Positions 36,264-47,906 of a DNA stretch of 64,000 nucleotides are shown here, piece by piece (within the stretch, counting starts at the first letter, position 1; each line of letters begins with the position of its first letter). The stretch spans positions 142,001 to 206,000 of the forward strand of contig JAFEMH010002433.1 of the NCBI GenBank assembly GCA_022495995.1, read 5' to 3'. The stretch is from Adenophora triphylla var. japonica (lineage: Eukaryota > Streptophyta > Magnoliopsida > Asterales > Campanulaceae). The notes below the pieces were generated by a model. It was not told the DNA's origin and made no database searches. It was given only the letters and a program-made list of their open reading frames with translations. The position numbers and the translations under genes were made by a program.

Positions 36264-39200
36264 TCCCCTTCCCCCCTAGAATATTATGACCTTATGGTTA
36301 TTGTACCCTTTTTGGGAAAACATATCATGTTATTTTTGCTATGCACTTCTTTTAGACTTGGTCTATTTTGTATGTACATTGTTATCCCTTTTGTTGCACG
36401 CATTTATGAAATGGTGGTGGTATGGTAGATGGCTTGAACTGAATGGCTTGAATGGATTTTTGGCTTGAATATGTACTAGGTGAATGAATGCATGAGTGTA
36501 CATGGGGTAAATGAACCCTCCCTTATGCACTTGAGAAGTGAATGACTGATGTTTGCAGCTTATGACGAGTCGGGGAGTGCCCTGGGGAATGCAGCATACT
36601 GCTGATGTCTGATGTCTGATGTTGGCTTATTATGTCGCGCGACTTAGTAAGCCATATGGCCAGGTTTGTCGCGTGACATACATAGCCTGAACTGTGCTTT
36701 TCATACCCTTTGGCATTGGACTGGAATTGCCGACACGGGTTGGAATTGGGTGACCAAAGGGGTCACAAACCTGATCCCTTCGGGGCAATGGCAAAGAGAT
36801 ATTGGTCCCTTCCTATAAGGATGGAAACGAGGTGACCTAGGAGGTCAAACAGCCGATCCTACTAGGAAAGTGCCAAATAAAAAGGGGTGACCAAAATGGT
36901 CATAAAATTGGACTTTTATGAAAAGCTTACGCACCATTGAGGAATGGGGAAAGAAAAAGGTGACCAATGTGGTCGGATGGCTGGACCTTTATGAAAGGCT
37001 ACCTACGTATCCCGGAGGAATCAAGCCTTGGTCATAGTTCAAGCTTCACTAGATAGTTAGGAACGATGTCTAGGATCCTTGAGATTTTGACGATTAATGG
37101 AGGTTGTCACCTGAGGAAGCTAAAGCTTACGTCACTATCGAGTAGATAGAGGCAGATATAGCTGGAAAACTTGAGCATACTTCTCAATCTGTGATAGAGG
37201 TAGCTAAAGTTGGATTTTTGACAATTAGGAAACTGTCACCTGGCGTTATCTCGTTATGACGGAAGTAACGAAGGCGCTTTTGGGAGAAAATGTTATCATT
37301 AGCAATTGGCATGTTACTTGAGCCTAGGGGTGATTTTTTTTTTCTTGGAAACTTGGTAGGGACTGGGTCTGGATGTACATATGGAATGTGTTTGGAAATT
37401 GTTTAAGACAAGTTTCAAGCAGGTGGGTCGTATCCCTTGGGTGCGGGTGAGCTATTGCCTTTCTTTGAGATGTTGTCAACGTGGAATAGAATTCCCTCTT
37501 GGGCTGAGACTGGGTTTAAACCTCGGGTCTCGATGAATGTTCCTTTCTCACACTCTGGCATTTGAAGCTGATGCTGACAGGCTTTTACCACCAAAGACTA
37601 AAGCAGATGTCGAAGTGACCAAACCTTTCTTCGAGGGGTGGATGCAACTTATCGAAGCCCCGGTCTAAGGAAAAACTTTCTTCAAAGCCCCATGTCTTAT
37701 TAAAGCAAGGAAAGATCCTTTCATTGGCAAAGCCTCGGTTGGATGAACTGAGTAGGCGAAGTTTTAGGTTACAAAGAAGTGACTTGGTGAAGCCCCAATC
37801 TGATGACCTAGTAAAAATCCCAATATGATTGGTACTGCAAAAGTGATCCTGAATTTGGTCTGACCAAGACTGAATCCATCTTGTAACATGGCGAGGAACT
37901 CGATGCGGACCCCAAAAATGACTAAAGAAGCCCCAGTCTAAAGAAATGGCTTGGCAAAGATCCAACTTTGAAGAGTTTCAAGGCAGCCCTAATGCAAATT
38001 GTAGCAGAAGAGGGAAAACCTATCCTTTTCTTTTTTTTTTAGTCAATCAGTCAACCTTAAGGAGATGTGAAAGATTCTTAGAAATTTATACATGCAGGGG
38101 CATATTTTTCGAAAGGTGGGAATAGATCCCGATTTTGTGTTATTCTTGATGGCCTTATTCGATGTAGGCACAAAAACTCGCTTTGGGTTTGACTATTTTG
38201 AGAGAGTATAAGCGTAGAAAGGTTGTTAAAAGTGTATGGAAGCCCCTGCTGGCAGAAAATCAGTGTTTAGCACTATCTTTCCTAAGATGTAGAAAAGGAA
38301 GACTTGTCAAGACATCTGAAAACTTGTTTTATTTACAATGATCACAAGATTGCTTAAAACCCTTTATTAATGTTCGGGTTATTCAACCACTAATCTCGAT
38401 ATGAAAAAACATTCTTATTAATCATGAGGAGAAAGTCAACTAGTTTCGCGGATCAAGGTTGGCTGTTGTGAAAGAAAGGTTTGTGTATAGGGAGGTCATT
38501 GATGAGACCGGGTTTTCTGGGATTTGACTGTGTCTATGGGAGAGGTCATTTGATGAGACCGAATTCTCTGGAATTTGAATATGCTTATGGGAGAGGTCAT
38601 TGCTGGTTGCCTACGTTCCCCTCATTGTGAGGAGCTCAGGTCGCCGTAGTTCGGCTTCGGCCGGACTGTGTTCAGGCTTTGGGAAATGGGATTTGTGGTT
38701 CCTTTAGTGAAAAGGCTCGGATGAGAAGATTGGATGATGAGGTGTGGGCCTCGAGATGATTCCTTGACCAAGTCATTCTTGGACGACTACTTCTGATTGC
38801 TTCCTCTTTCATTGGGGGAGAAAGGATTTGCACGTGCCTACAGGCTTATGAAATGTTTCTGGCTTTGCTTCGACCGCCCCATTGTTATCGACAACTTTCA
38901 TTCTCTGAGCTTTGATTTTGCCTGTCCGTCAAGCTTTTGATGGGCGGTGCTGGGTCCTTGGCCTCATTTTTTTTATGTGCAACCCTGTTTTTTGCCTAGA
39001 CTGCCCTTTTTTGGGATTTTCAGCCTAGCTGGGCATTACTCTTTTTGCACTAAGATTTTTTTTTTTTTCTGAAGCACTTGAGGGCCAAGGTGAGCCTCTG
39101 CTTGAATTTTTCTTGACATCCTTGAGGTCGAAGGTAGGCTCCTAGGTTGTTGTAGACACGGGGTCAATCTTTCGAAGCTGAGTGGCCTTTTGTTGTCCCT

Positions 39201-39706
39201 TGACAATGCCGCCGTCGTTGACTTGGTCAAGGTGATGGTGAGGACATGGTTTGGGTAGTGTATGGCTTGATGAAGGCTTTTGTGAGGTAAGGGAAGTGTA
39301 TGGGGAAGGCATTAGTTGACTTTCTCACACTGATTAGTCAGAGCGTTAAATTATTTCGAGAGATTATTTGTTGAGCAATGCAAATGATCATATGAAATAA
39401 AACCATTTCATTAAATGTAATGTAGGTGTGCAAATAATGTCTTAAGTCTAGTAAGAAAAGAAGAAGACTCTTTTATAGAAGATTGAAGACTAATTACAAT
39501 GTCCGAGGAGGACTTGATTGAAAGAGGAAAACACTAGAACCTACGAAAGTTGACTGAGAGACTATTTTATTTCTTAGTCTTGCTTGAGGATAGGTAAACC
39601 CTAGTCTAGCTACTCTTCGTTGTTGGACTGCCAGGACACTTAGGATGCTTGAGCTTTCCATTTGCTGTTAACTTCTGGATTCCTTTACCGCGGACCGAGG
39701 CAGTGA
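36264..39706. other. E3 internal non-coding region lacking pol
   Basis: No protease, RT, RNase H or integrase motif is visible where they would be expected. The palindrome pair at 36633-36644 and 36667-36678 is 34 bases apart. A recurrent block reading CTACCTACGTATCCC ... ATCAAGCC ... GTAGTTC occurs at about 36990-37042 and, more degenerate, at 38606-38660; two more copies lie at 32650 and 32760. Around 38460-38610 a unit with GGGAGAGGTCATT is repeated three times. Confidence 0.6.
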
Positions 39707-40816
39707 TCAGTTACGTGCCCATGATACTGGTGGAAGTGGAGGGATTTGAGGCCATGGAGCAGCTGGGGCAAGCACAAGTTGTCCAAAGAAACGGGTCGAA
39801 AAAGTCACAGGGACGAACTTTGATGACTGAGCATATTGCTGGAAGGAAGTGAACATGGGAGTACTTTGAGGGATATTGGGATATGTTTGAGAAGATTCAG
39901 CGCTGCGCTGGTTGTATTGAGTGAAAGGGGTGGTACTGGCTGATTGTGTCTTCGGGCCTTTCTCAAGCTTGGAACTGGCATTAGACAAGTGTGCTCTGGG
40001 GCAGGTTGTCCTATCGGATTCTCTCACTTCGGGCACTTGAATTTTGCACGGCAGAATCATTTCTTTGCCTGATTTGACATCTTGGGTCGAGGGAGTACTG
40101 GTACTCATCATGAGATCAAGCTTCCCCTGCATTTGTCTCACTTGATCTGTCAACATTACCACATGGGGGTCAACGGGAACATTCGAGTTACTGGAACTCG
40201 CAACAAGACCTTTATCAGTAGAGGGAACCACAGCCGCAGACCGGTGAAACTGACGGGCGAATTCACTAAGTCTGGTGGACAACAACGAAAAACTGGAGGC
40301 ATCCGGATTTTCTTTTAGCAACTCGTGATTGCATTCAGGTGGGTATAGGGGTACTAGAATATAGCCACATGGCTCAAACTGATTATGTGAAGCTGGAGTA
40401 TAGACTGGCAGGTATTGCTGAAACTGGGGAACAGGCGGGGTGAAGCCCAATCCGTTCTGAGGAGCTGAGGGCAATGGAGCCCTGATGAGCTGGGATGTTG
40501 GAAAGGACTGAGGAGGAGGAGTGGTCCTTGGCAAGGGATCGTATGTGGATGGAGGAAGGTATTGGCTGTAGGATGGAGGATATTGGTTATAGGATGAAGG
40601 GACTGAAATCACTGTTTCTGGAGTCTCATCTTCTACCATGACCAGAGAACCATTTGACTCAACTGTTACCTGAATTCCATGACGACGGAGTGCATCGATA
40701 AGCATGGCTTGCTGTTCCTCATGAACCTTATGGGCATTTTCCAAAGCCAAGACTAACTCTTCCTTCCTAACCATCTGATTTCCTGCACCCTCACCGCTTT
40801 CTGTCAAATCTGCCAT
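39707..40816 (-). pseudogene. E3 gag, internally deleted
   Basis: Minus strand, ATG at 40816, 369 residues without a stop. The N-terminus (MADLTESGEGAGNQM) is followed by a short coiled-coil-like segment, a Pro/Gln/Tyr-rich stretch, then LTDQVRQMQGKLD and CKIQVPEVRESDRTTCPRAHL. In related Ogre-type gags (and in E4: ITKFEGSTCPKTHM) the core capsid domain follows this point. Here it is replaced by a Ser/Thr/Gln-rich tail ending VSWARN. The core responsible for particle assembly is therefore absent. The reading frame is nevertheless open from end to end. Confidence 0.7.
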
Positions 40817-41071
40817 TCTGACTCAAAACTGACGATTTCTGCCGAACTGTCTGAACCTAAGGTTTTCTGCACTGAAAAGCCGCCGACCAAGTATTCTTGC
40901 CCACTTCTTTCTCGCTGCGGGAAAGGGACAGGCAAGGTTTAGACTCGGGGATGGGTAAGGTTTAGACTTGAAGGTAAGTGTTTGGGCTGAAGGTTCAAGT
41001 AACATGCACTTATCGCTTGAGTTTTGCTTAAAACACATTTTCTCCTAATCCTAATTGATTGGAAAAGATAA

Positions 41072-41512
41072 GACCTTGAAAGGTCAAGATTGAAAATTGG
41101 AGATCGAACCGAGGAGGTCTCGATTAGGGATTTGACCATGAAAGGTCGAGATGGGAAAATCGGAGATCGGACCGAAGAGGTCACGATTAGGGATTTGATC
41201 GCGAAAGGTCGAAATGGAAAATCGGAGATCGGACCGAGGAGGTCTCGATTAGGGATTTGACCACGAAAGTTCGAGATAGGAAATCGGAGATCGGACCGAG
41301 GAGGTCTCGATTAGGGATTTGACCATGAAAGGTCAAGAGAGGAAAAATCGGAGATCGGACCGAGGAGGTCTCGATTAGGGATTTGACCAAGAAAGGTCGA
41401 GATAGAAAAATCGGAAATCGGACCGAGGAGGTCTCAATTAGGGATTTGACCATGAAAGGTCAAGAGAGGAAAAATCGGAGATCGGACCGAGGAGGTCTCG
41501 ATTAGGGATTCC
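41072..41512. repeat. About 63-bp tandem array in the E3 leader
   Basis: About seven copies of a unit containing GGAGATCGGACCGAGGAGGT and CTCGATTAGGGATTTGACCA. It lies in the untranslated leader between the E3 5' LTR and gag. Confidence 0.92.
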
Positions 41513-41839
41513 AGAGACAGGACCATGCAATTATGATTACCTTAATTGTTCAAGTTTACTTAAAACAATGTCTTTTATTTATTTCTATTTGGTTGGAAAA
41601 GGGGGGTTGCCCTTCTTTTTCGCAACTACTCTAGATCCTGGATCAGTGGGTTCCGTCACTACGTCTATAAGCCCCTCGTATTCCACTTGTATTTTGACCT
41701 CCCAGGGTGGACAGCCCCGGGCGAGGGTCCTATAGAGCACGTGGATCCCACCAACCGAGAGAAAAGAACGCTCCTAACGGGTCTAGCGGGTCATAGGAAC
41801 TTTTAACGCACGAGCGATGCGAATTATAGTCAAGGCAAT

Positions 41840-42250
41840 ACCGGGAAAGTCTCGTCTTTCAGCTTTAACAGAATTTTGGCAGATTTTCGCTTGCGCGATT
41901 GACGTTTTGACTTTTCGGTAATGTCCGAGAAGATAATAGGCATGGGTCGGGCGGTAAAATCCAGATGACACAGTGTCACATTGAACTTCGTTGCATACGC
42001 CGTGTGTGAGTCAAAATCGAAGTCAATGCCGGGTCAAGATCTTGCCAATTTTTCCTTGTCGGAATTTTGGCAGAGCTTCGCTTGAGCGAAAGATCTTTGG
42101 ATTTTTGGCAAAGACTCGGTCTCGACTCTTACGCATTCCATACGGGTCAAGGTCAAAGTCAATGTCGGAGTCAAGATTCTACCGATTTTTTTCCTTGTCG
42201 AAATTTCGGCGGAGTTTCGCTTGAGCGAAAGATCTTGACTTCCGTTATGA
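41840..42250. repeat. Degenerate repeats in the E3 leader
   Basis: Three diverged copies of a 130-160-bp unit, with AAGTCAATGCCGGGTCAAGA and TTTCGCTTGAGCGAAAGATC as the best-conserved parts. The latter contains the palindrome TTTCGCTTGAGCGAAA. Confidence 0.65.
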
Positions 42251-43136
42251 ACTAAGGCTTGACCTTTACGGGGATATGCAACTGGGCTATATGACACGGA
42301 CTAGACCAAAAACCAACCAAAAGTCACGGTTTTTTGAAACGTGTGACACGGACTGTGCATTGGTCGACACTGGCTGCCATGGGGAGTTTGGGGTGATTCC
42401 GTGCGCGCCCGGGAGCATCGTAAGGCTGTCCGTGACTGCACCTGATAAACCACCCCGGGTTTAAAGGGACGTGCGTGCAAAGTGTACAGGATATATAAGG
42501 TGCGCGTAGTGTGCGGTCTCCTAAAAATGTTTCTTTTTGAGTTAAAACAGAGATTTTCATAAATGTGTTTTAAAGGAATGATTTTCGGGACGGGGAAAAT
42601 GCAACAGATAGAGGCACATAAATTTTCTGGGAGCCCCAGTCAGTCTTGGAACTGAATAGCCCCAAGCTGCTAAGGCTGCCAGATTAACCTTAATTTTTCC
42701 TGGTGGAATTGCCACTGAGGTCGTCCGGTCAGAATCCAGGGAGGATTAAGCCGTACGACTGCATGGATCAATTTTCCAGGTTCCACTCCTTTGCAGTTTC
42801 AGGTTATTTCCCAAACTTTTAGGCACCTTTTAGCCTTGAGAAGGCTTTCCTGTTCAAAATATGTACAATTTCCAAGATGCAAATGATGCAATGCAAGGCA
42901 AAGAAAGCAAGCAAGATAAACGGAATCCGCGATGGGAGTCTAACCCGCTCAAAGGGAAAAGCTTTCTTTTATTTTTATTTTTTTTCGAAAACAAAAGGAT
43001 ACCGGTACGTGGGATTGTTAGACCACCGTTTATCCCAAGCCCCGGGTTAGGGAGCGATACATGAAGGTTAAGTGGTTTCCACATATATACCAAGTATCGT
43101 TTATTTAAAAAATGAAAGCTTTTCTCCTTTGGGATG

Positions 43137-43157
43137 TCCCCAGCGGAGTCGCCAAAC
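43137..43157 (-). other. E3 primer-binding site
   Basis: On the minus strand GTTTGGCGACTCCGCTGGGG directly follows the 5' LTR end (ATTCACA). From family knowledge this form is used by Ogre-type elements, likely primed by tRNA-Arg. This fixes the orientation of E3. Confidence 0.75.
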
Positions 43158-45341
43158 TGTGAATGTGTGCCCAAAATTTGGATTCACGCGAGTTTGAAAA
43201 CATTCTGTTTAATTTGAAAAACGGAGTCGCCACGCCATTTTGATTTCCTCAAAACTTTGAAAAAAAGGTTTTTTTATGGGTTCGGAGGTTAAGTTACCCC
43301 TTGGGAAGAACGGATCGTCGTTCACCCAAGGTGCCTTGCCGTAGCAAGTCTCCCTAGATTCCGTTTATCGTGCTTGCTTGCGTGTTTTCTTGTGTGCATG
43401 TGTTTGAATAAAAGGGGAGGGAACGTCCCAAGTTGTCTTCCGGACGTACAAACCATTTATTGGTTGTCGCTCGGGATTTCTTGGATTTTATGTATTTGGG
43501 ATTTTGATCCCGTCCTCATCGTGGACTTGTGATCATCGCTTTTTAACCTTGGGACTTGCGTGATCAAGAGAAAAAAACTCTTTTATAGTCCAAAATGAGG
43601 TTCTTTAGGAAAGGAGTGACCTTAGCCCATCAATCCTATACCTTAAGACGATTGAGCTTATATGGATGCTTCGTGTTCGTCTTAAGTGATAATTTGAGAT
43701 GTAGGTTCAAGGTTTTATCCCTTTCTAAAGAGATTGTGGCACCTTTAATGGAAGAAACGATGTAAAGATAGGATCTTTACACCGGTCCGTTCCAAGGTTG
43801 CTAATGGGGACATGGGGAAATGCATGTTTGAAGATAAAAATGACATTTTTAAGGAAAATATGACATTTTTGGATGCAAAGGATGATATTTGGTTTGCAAA
43901 GGATGCTATTTATGTAAAGAAATGATTTTAATGCAAAGGATGTAACTTTATGTGGAAAAATAGTATTTTAGGTACAAATAATGCATAAAGATGTTAAAAG
44001 GATGCTACTTTGATGTGAAGAAATGATTTTGAATGCAAAAGATGCATTTTTATGTATGAAAATGAGTTTTTGGGTGCAAAGGATGCATCTTTAATGTGAA
44101 AAGAGATTTTGAGTGCAAAGGATGCAATTTTTATGCAAAGAAATGATTTTTAGTGCAAAGGATGCAACTTTATGTAAAAAAAATGGCATTTTAATGAAAA
44201 GATGACATTTTTATGTACATAGATAATATCTAAATTGCAGATAGACATCAGATTATAGCATGATGGAGGTTAAAATCAGATTACAAACTGAACAGATGAA
44301 GATTCTGCAAACTGGCCTAAGTTGTCGCGTGACATAGGTTGCCTATGTCGCGTGACATACTTAGCCACTTGCAGAGTCTTCAACAGCTGGGATCTACAGA
44401 GGTAACAAGGCATTAATATAGCCAAGTTACTTCACAAATAGATCTCAGAGAGCAAGTATTTCAATAATGAACACTTCAAGAGGGTGTGGATATGAGGGAT
44501 CCACACTTATCTCGAGTGTTCATGCAAAAATAATGCCAAGCCGGAGCTTTTACATGAAATGGTATGCAATCAGATGTGGATCTAGGCAATATGATACTAA
44601 AGCATGCAACTTTAATCAGGATATATCATTATTAACACATTTAGCATATAGATCTCATGTATAATGAAGATAGGGAAAGGAAAAGGGTAGAAAATCGTTA
44701 CCCTTGAAGACCACGACTTCCTATATCAAGTTAGATATATGAGCCTTCAACAGCAACCTCTGGGACTGAGATCAAGCCTTGGCTCCGTGAGAACCGTTGG
44801 TTCTTGAGGTGTATAGGAAGTGTGTGTGGGATTGGTTGAATGGTGAGTGATTTTGGGAGGATTAGTGTGGTTTTGGGTGTATATGGGAAGAGGGAGTAGG
44901 CTTCTGGGCGTATTCTCTGTAGAGGGGCACTGAGGAGTGAAGGAGAGGTGCCTAAAATGAGAGGTGCAGGCCTCTATTTATAGGCTGCATGCATGGGCTT
45001 AGTATGTCGCACGACATAACAAGCCATAACCGTTTTCCTTCTAGAAACATGCAAGGTGGCAAGCTTCTAGAAGTCTTCTTGGCAAGTTATGTCGCACGAC
45101 ATAGCAAGCCCCATCCAGTTCCTTCTAGAAACATGCAAGGTGGCAAGCTTCTAGAAGGGAATTTTGCATAAAAGAAAAACGTGTTTCTTTCATTCCAACT
45201 AGTCCCTTCAGCCCTTAAAAGGTTTGGAACATTTCCGGAATTGCTCCGGAACTCTAGGAAAGTCTGGGGAATTGCCGGAAAACTTGCCGGAATTGCCGGG
45301 GAACTTAACCGGAAGGCATGAGCCAGATTTGGGTACTTACA
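43158..45341 (-). repeat. E3 5' LTR (2184 bp)
   Basis: Second copy of the LTR at 30343, with TATAAATA at 44975-44982 and palindromes at 45005-45016, 45090-45101, 44323-44334 and 44346-44357. Exactly 22 bases separate the nearest palindrome from the TATA box. Confidence 0.93.
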
Positions 45342-45346
45342 GTAAG

Positions 45347-47309
45347 ATAATTTTTCTATATTTAGATAACGCCCTTGTACGGCGGACAGTGCCTTAGATA
45401 CATAATAAACTGGTTTTTGGGAGTTATTTTCCTCCCTTACAAGAACAACATTACGCGGATCAAGAATCGCTAAAAATAGAAAAAGCTCTTCCCCGGGCTC
45501 GGACTGCTGAGTAGAGGGGGCTGCCCGAGGTAACTCTTCAATTCTTCAAAAGCTTGACCGCATTCTTGGTTCCATGCGAATTCGTCAGCTTTCTTCCCCC
45601 CTTTTAGAGTTTTGAAGAAGGGGAGGCATCTCTCTGCAGACCGCGAGATGAAGCAGCCTAATGCGGTGATGCACCCATTTAGCTTTTGCACATCTTTAAC
45701 GCAAGCAGGAGGTTTCATGTCCAACAGCGCTTGAATTTTTTCAGGATTAGCTTCAATTCCTCGTTGATTGACCATGAATCCGAGAAACTTGCCCGCTTTG
45801 ACCCCAAAAGCACATTTCAGGGGGTTCAGTTTCATGTTGTTGCGGCGCAAGTTAGAGAAAGTTTCCTCCACGTCGAGCTCGTGGGAGTTTTCTCTTGCCT
45901 TTATAACCATGTCATCAATGTAGGCCTCAAGGTTTCTGCCCAATTGGTTTTTAAAGACAATATTAACCATCCGTTGAGGTGGCTCCTGCATTTTTCAGCC
46001 CAAAGGGCATCATTGTGTAGCAGTACGTCTTGCCCGCAGCAATGAAGGCTACTGAGGGGACGTCTTCGAGAGCCATTTTAATTTGATGATAGTCGGAATA
46101 TGCATCAATGAAGCTTAAGACTCTGTGTCCGGCTATCGAATCTACCAATCGGTCTATGCGAGGAAGAGGGAAGCAATCTTTGGGGCATGCTTTGTTGAGA
46201 TCTGTGAAATCAACGCACATCCTCCATTTATCATTAGCCTTTTTTAACATGACCACGTTTGCTAGCCACTTAGGGTAAGATATCTCTTTAATTATCCCTG
46301 CCTTTAGCAACTTTTCCAACTCTTCTTTGATCGCTACCTCCTTGTCCAGAGAGAAGTATCTTGATTTCTGATGGATGTTCTTGAAGGTGGGGTCATCATT
46401 TATTTTATGGAGGATCACGTCCTCGCTGATCCCCTGCATGTCCTCCACCCTCCATGCGAACACATCGCAGTTTTTTCGGAGAAATTCTATCAATATCCTC
46501 CTCTCCTCTGGGTGAATTTCCAGCCTGACCTTAACTGTTTGCTCGGGGTAGTGGAAATTGATTACCACTTCCTCGAGCTCATCGTTAGGCCTGAGGTCGC
46601 TGATTTCACGGTTGTGCAGAGAGTCTATCACAATGGCTGGGGGGTTGGCTCTTGCCTCGAGCAGCGCGGCCATGGAATATATGTCCTCTCGGTCTATCTT
46701 TTCTTCGATTCCCCGATAAATATATCCCCCTTCAATGGGGGCCAATTTCTTGGCTTTTCTACTCGTTTTGAGATCCACCTTTGTGGAATGGAAAGAAAGC
46801 ATGCCAATGGGTACGGGCGCCGAAATGATCGATTTGGCTTTACCCTTGGTCTGTTTGTCCTCGCCCTCTATCTGCGGGCAGGATGTCTGACCTTTTTCTG
46901 CCTTCCTTTTCTCCTCCATCATTCTGAGGAATTTTCCGGGCTGGTTCTTAATCATAGCAACTCCGCCCGGAGTATTAAATTTGATCCTTTGGTGGGGAAC
47001 GGAAGCAACTATTCCCAAAGCGGCCCGAGCGGTTACACCGAGTATTGCATTGTATTGGGAGGAAAGATCAACCACCATGAAAGTGACTTTGGCTGTCTTT
47101 TGCATGAGTTTCTCCTCGATAGTTACTTTAAACTCCATCGTCCCTTTAAACCTAACCGCGTGATTTGTGAATCCCTCGAGCATACCGGTGTAAGGAGTCA
47201 GGTGGGCCTCGATCATCTTCATTCCTACCAAAGTATGGTAGTAGAGGATGTCTCTGGCCGCACCTGTATCAATCAAAACTCGGCCGATGTTTGCTCGGTT
47301 GATTCTCAT
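45347..47309 (-). pseudogene. E2 protease, reverse transcriptase and RNase H start
   Basis: Minus strand from 47309. The retropepsin site is RVLIDTGAARDIL. The reverse transcriptase follows with WRMCVDFTDLNKACPKD, FIDAYSDYHQIKM and YTMMPFGLKNAG, then a frame change near 45985 and the catalytic LEAYIDDMVIK box. RNase H sequence (FLGFMVNQRGIE, LNGCITALGCFISRS) runs into DPRNVVLVREENNSQ and VYYVSKALS up to the E3 insertion point. The frame continues across E3 into the sequence at 30342 once E3 and one duplication copy are disregarded. Confidence 0.85.
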
Positions 47310-47906
47310 GCGGAGGGTGAGGGGCTAAGTAGAGTGAAAAAGGGTGGAGACAAGTTCACTCCTTTTGAACCCAATTTCCTGCACTTCTTCTGGAGCCATG
47401 GGGGGGGATCAAAAAAACTTTTTCCAAAGTCCTGATCTGGAGGGAGAGCTGTTTGTTAGATGGAGCTTCTTCTCCAATAAAATTGATCTCATAATCACCC
47501 AACTCATCATCGTCGTTGTCTCTCTCCTTCCTCTCGGGGCCACGTAGTGTTCATGCCCATGGGGGATTATTAGTATTAGTGGCATTGTTATGGCCCTGAA
47601 CCCATTTCGTCAACTCCCCGTTGTTGATCTTCTGCTGGATGATTCTTTCCAACTGGAAGCAATCCTCATTATTATGACCGTGGTCATTGTGATATTCACA
47701 GAACTTTTCCTTACTCCTCTCATTCGGCTTTCTGCCCATGGGGGGAGGGGAAAGTTCCATGGTTCTCATAATTACTGCTCGCGCATCATTAAAGGGAGTG
47801 AAAACTGTTTCTGACCGTTATTTTCCGGAGCTTATCTGTTCCCCGGCTACGATTTTTGCCTGCGTTATTGCCGCGGGCAGATCCCTGGCTAGTCTCTTGG
47901 ACCTGG
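47310..47906 (-). pseudogene. E2 gag C-terminal part, truncated by E4
   Basis: Minus strand. The segment FTPFNDARAVIMRTMEL and the Cys/His motif KFCEYHNDHGHNNEDC followed by FQLERIIQ are typical of the C-terminal gag of Tat elements. A stop follows PPWA near 47551, after which an acidic spacer (GDYEINFIGEE) leads to the protease. The N-terminal half of gag is missing because E4 begins at 47907. Confidence 0.75.

Larger units (their letters stand above)
30343..45341 (-). mobile_element. E3: Ogre-like non-autonomous LTR element with antisense PMD gene, 15.0 kb
   Basis: LTRs at 30343-32531 and 43158-45341 run TGTAAG...ATTCACA on the minus strand. The target duplication is ATAAG (30338-30342) and GTAAG (45342-45346), one mismatch. 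Minus-strand order: 5' LTR, primer-binding site, long repetitive leader, gag remnant (40816-39707), 3.4 kb without pol, a PMD gene in the opposite direction (33940-36263), tandem arrays, polypurine tract, 3' LTR. The primer-binding site and gag sequence point to the Ogre branch of Tat. No protease, RT or integrase is present, so it depended on another element for movement. The LTRs differ by roughly 1 percent by eye. Confidence 0.9.
22461..47906 (-). mobile_element. E2: Tat-lineage Ty3/gypsy element on the minus strand, split by E3 and E4
   Basis: Read on the minus strand: gag (47906-47310), protease and RT (47309-45347), interruption by E3, rest of RNase H, additional RNase H and integrase (30342-28304), degenerate repeat region, antisense gene (23797-27220), polypurine tract and 3' LTR (23225 to about 22461). 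Removing E3 together with one copy of the 5-bp duplication makes the RNase H reading frame continuous. The gag is cut at 47906 by the LTR of E4, so the E2 5' end and 5' LTR should lie beyond the window. Confidence 0.85.

Noticed and set aside
30343..45341. E3 read as a plus-strand element because PMD is on the plus strand
   Set aside because: The primer-binding site follows the right-hand LTR on the minus strand, the polypurine tract adjoins the left-hand LTR, and gag is on the minus strand.
46371..47435. 354-residue plus-strand open frame
   Set aside because: It lies exactly opposite the E2 protease and reverse transcriptase, whose motifs are clear on the minus strand. The plus-strand product has no recognisable domain.
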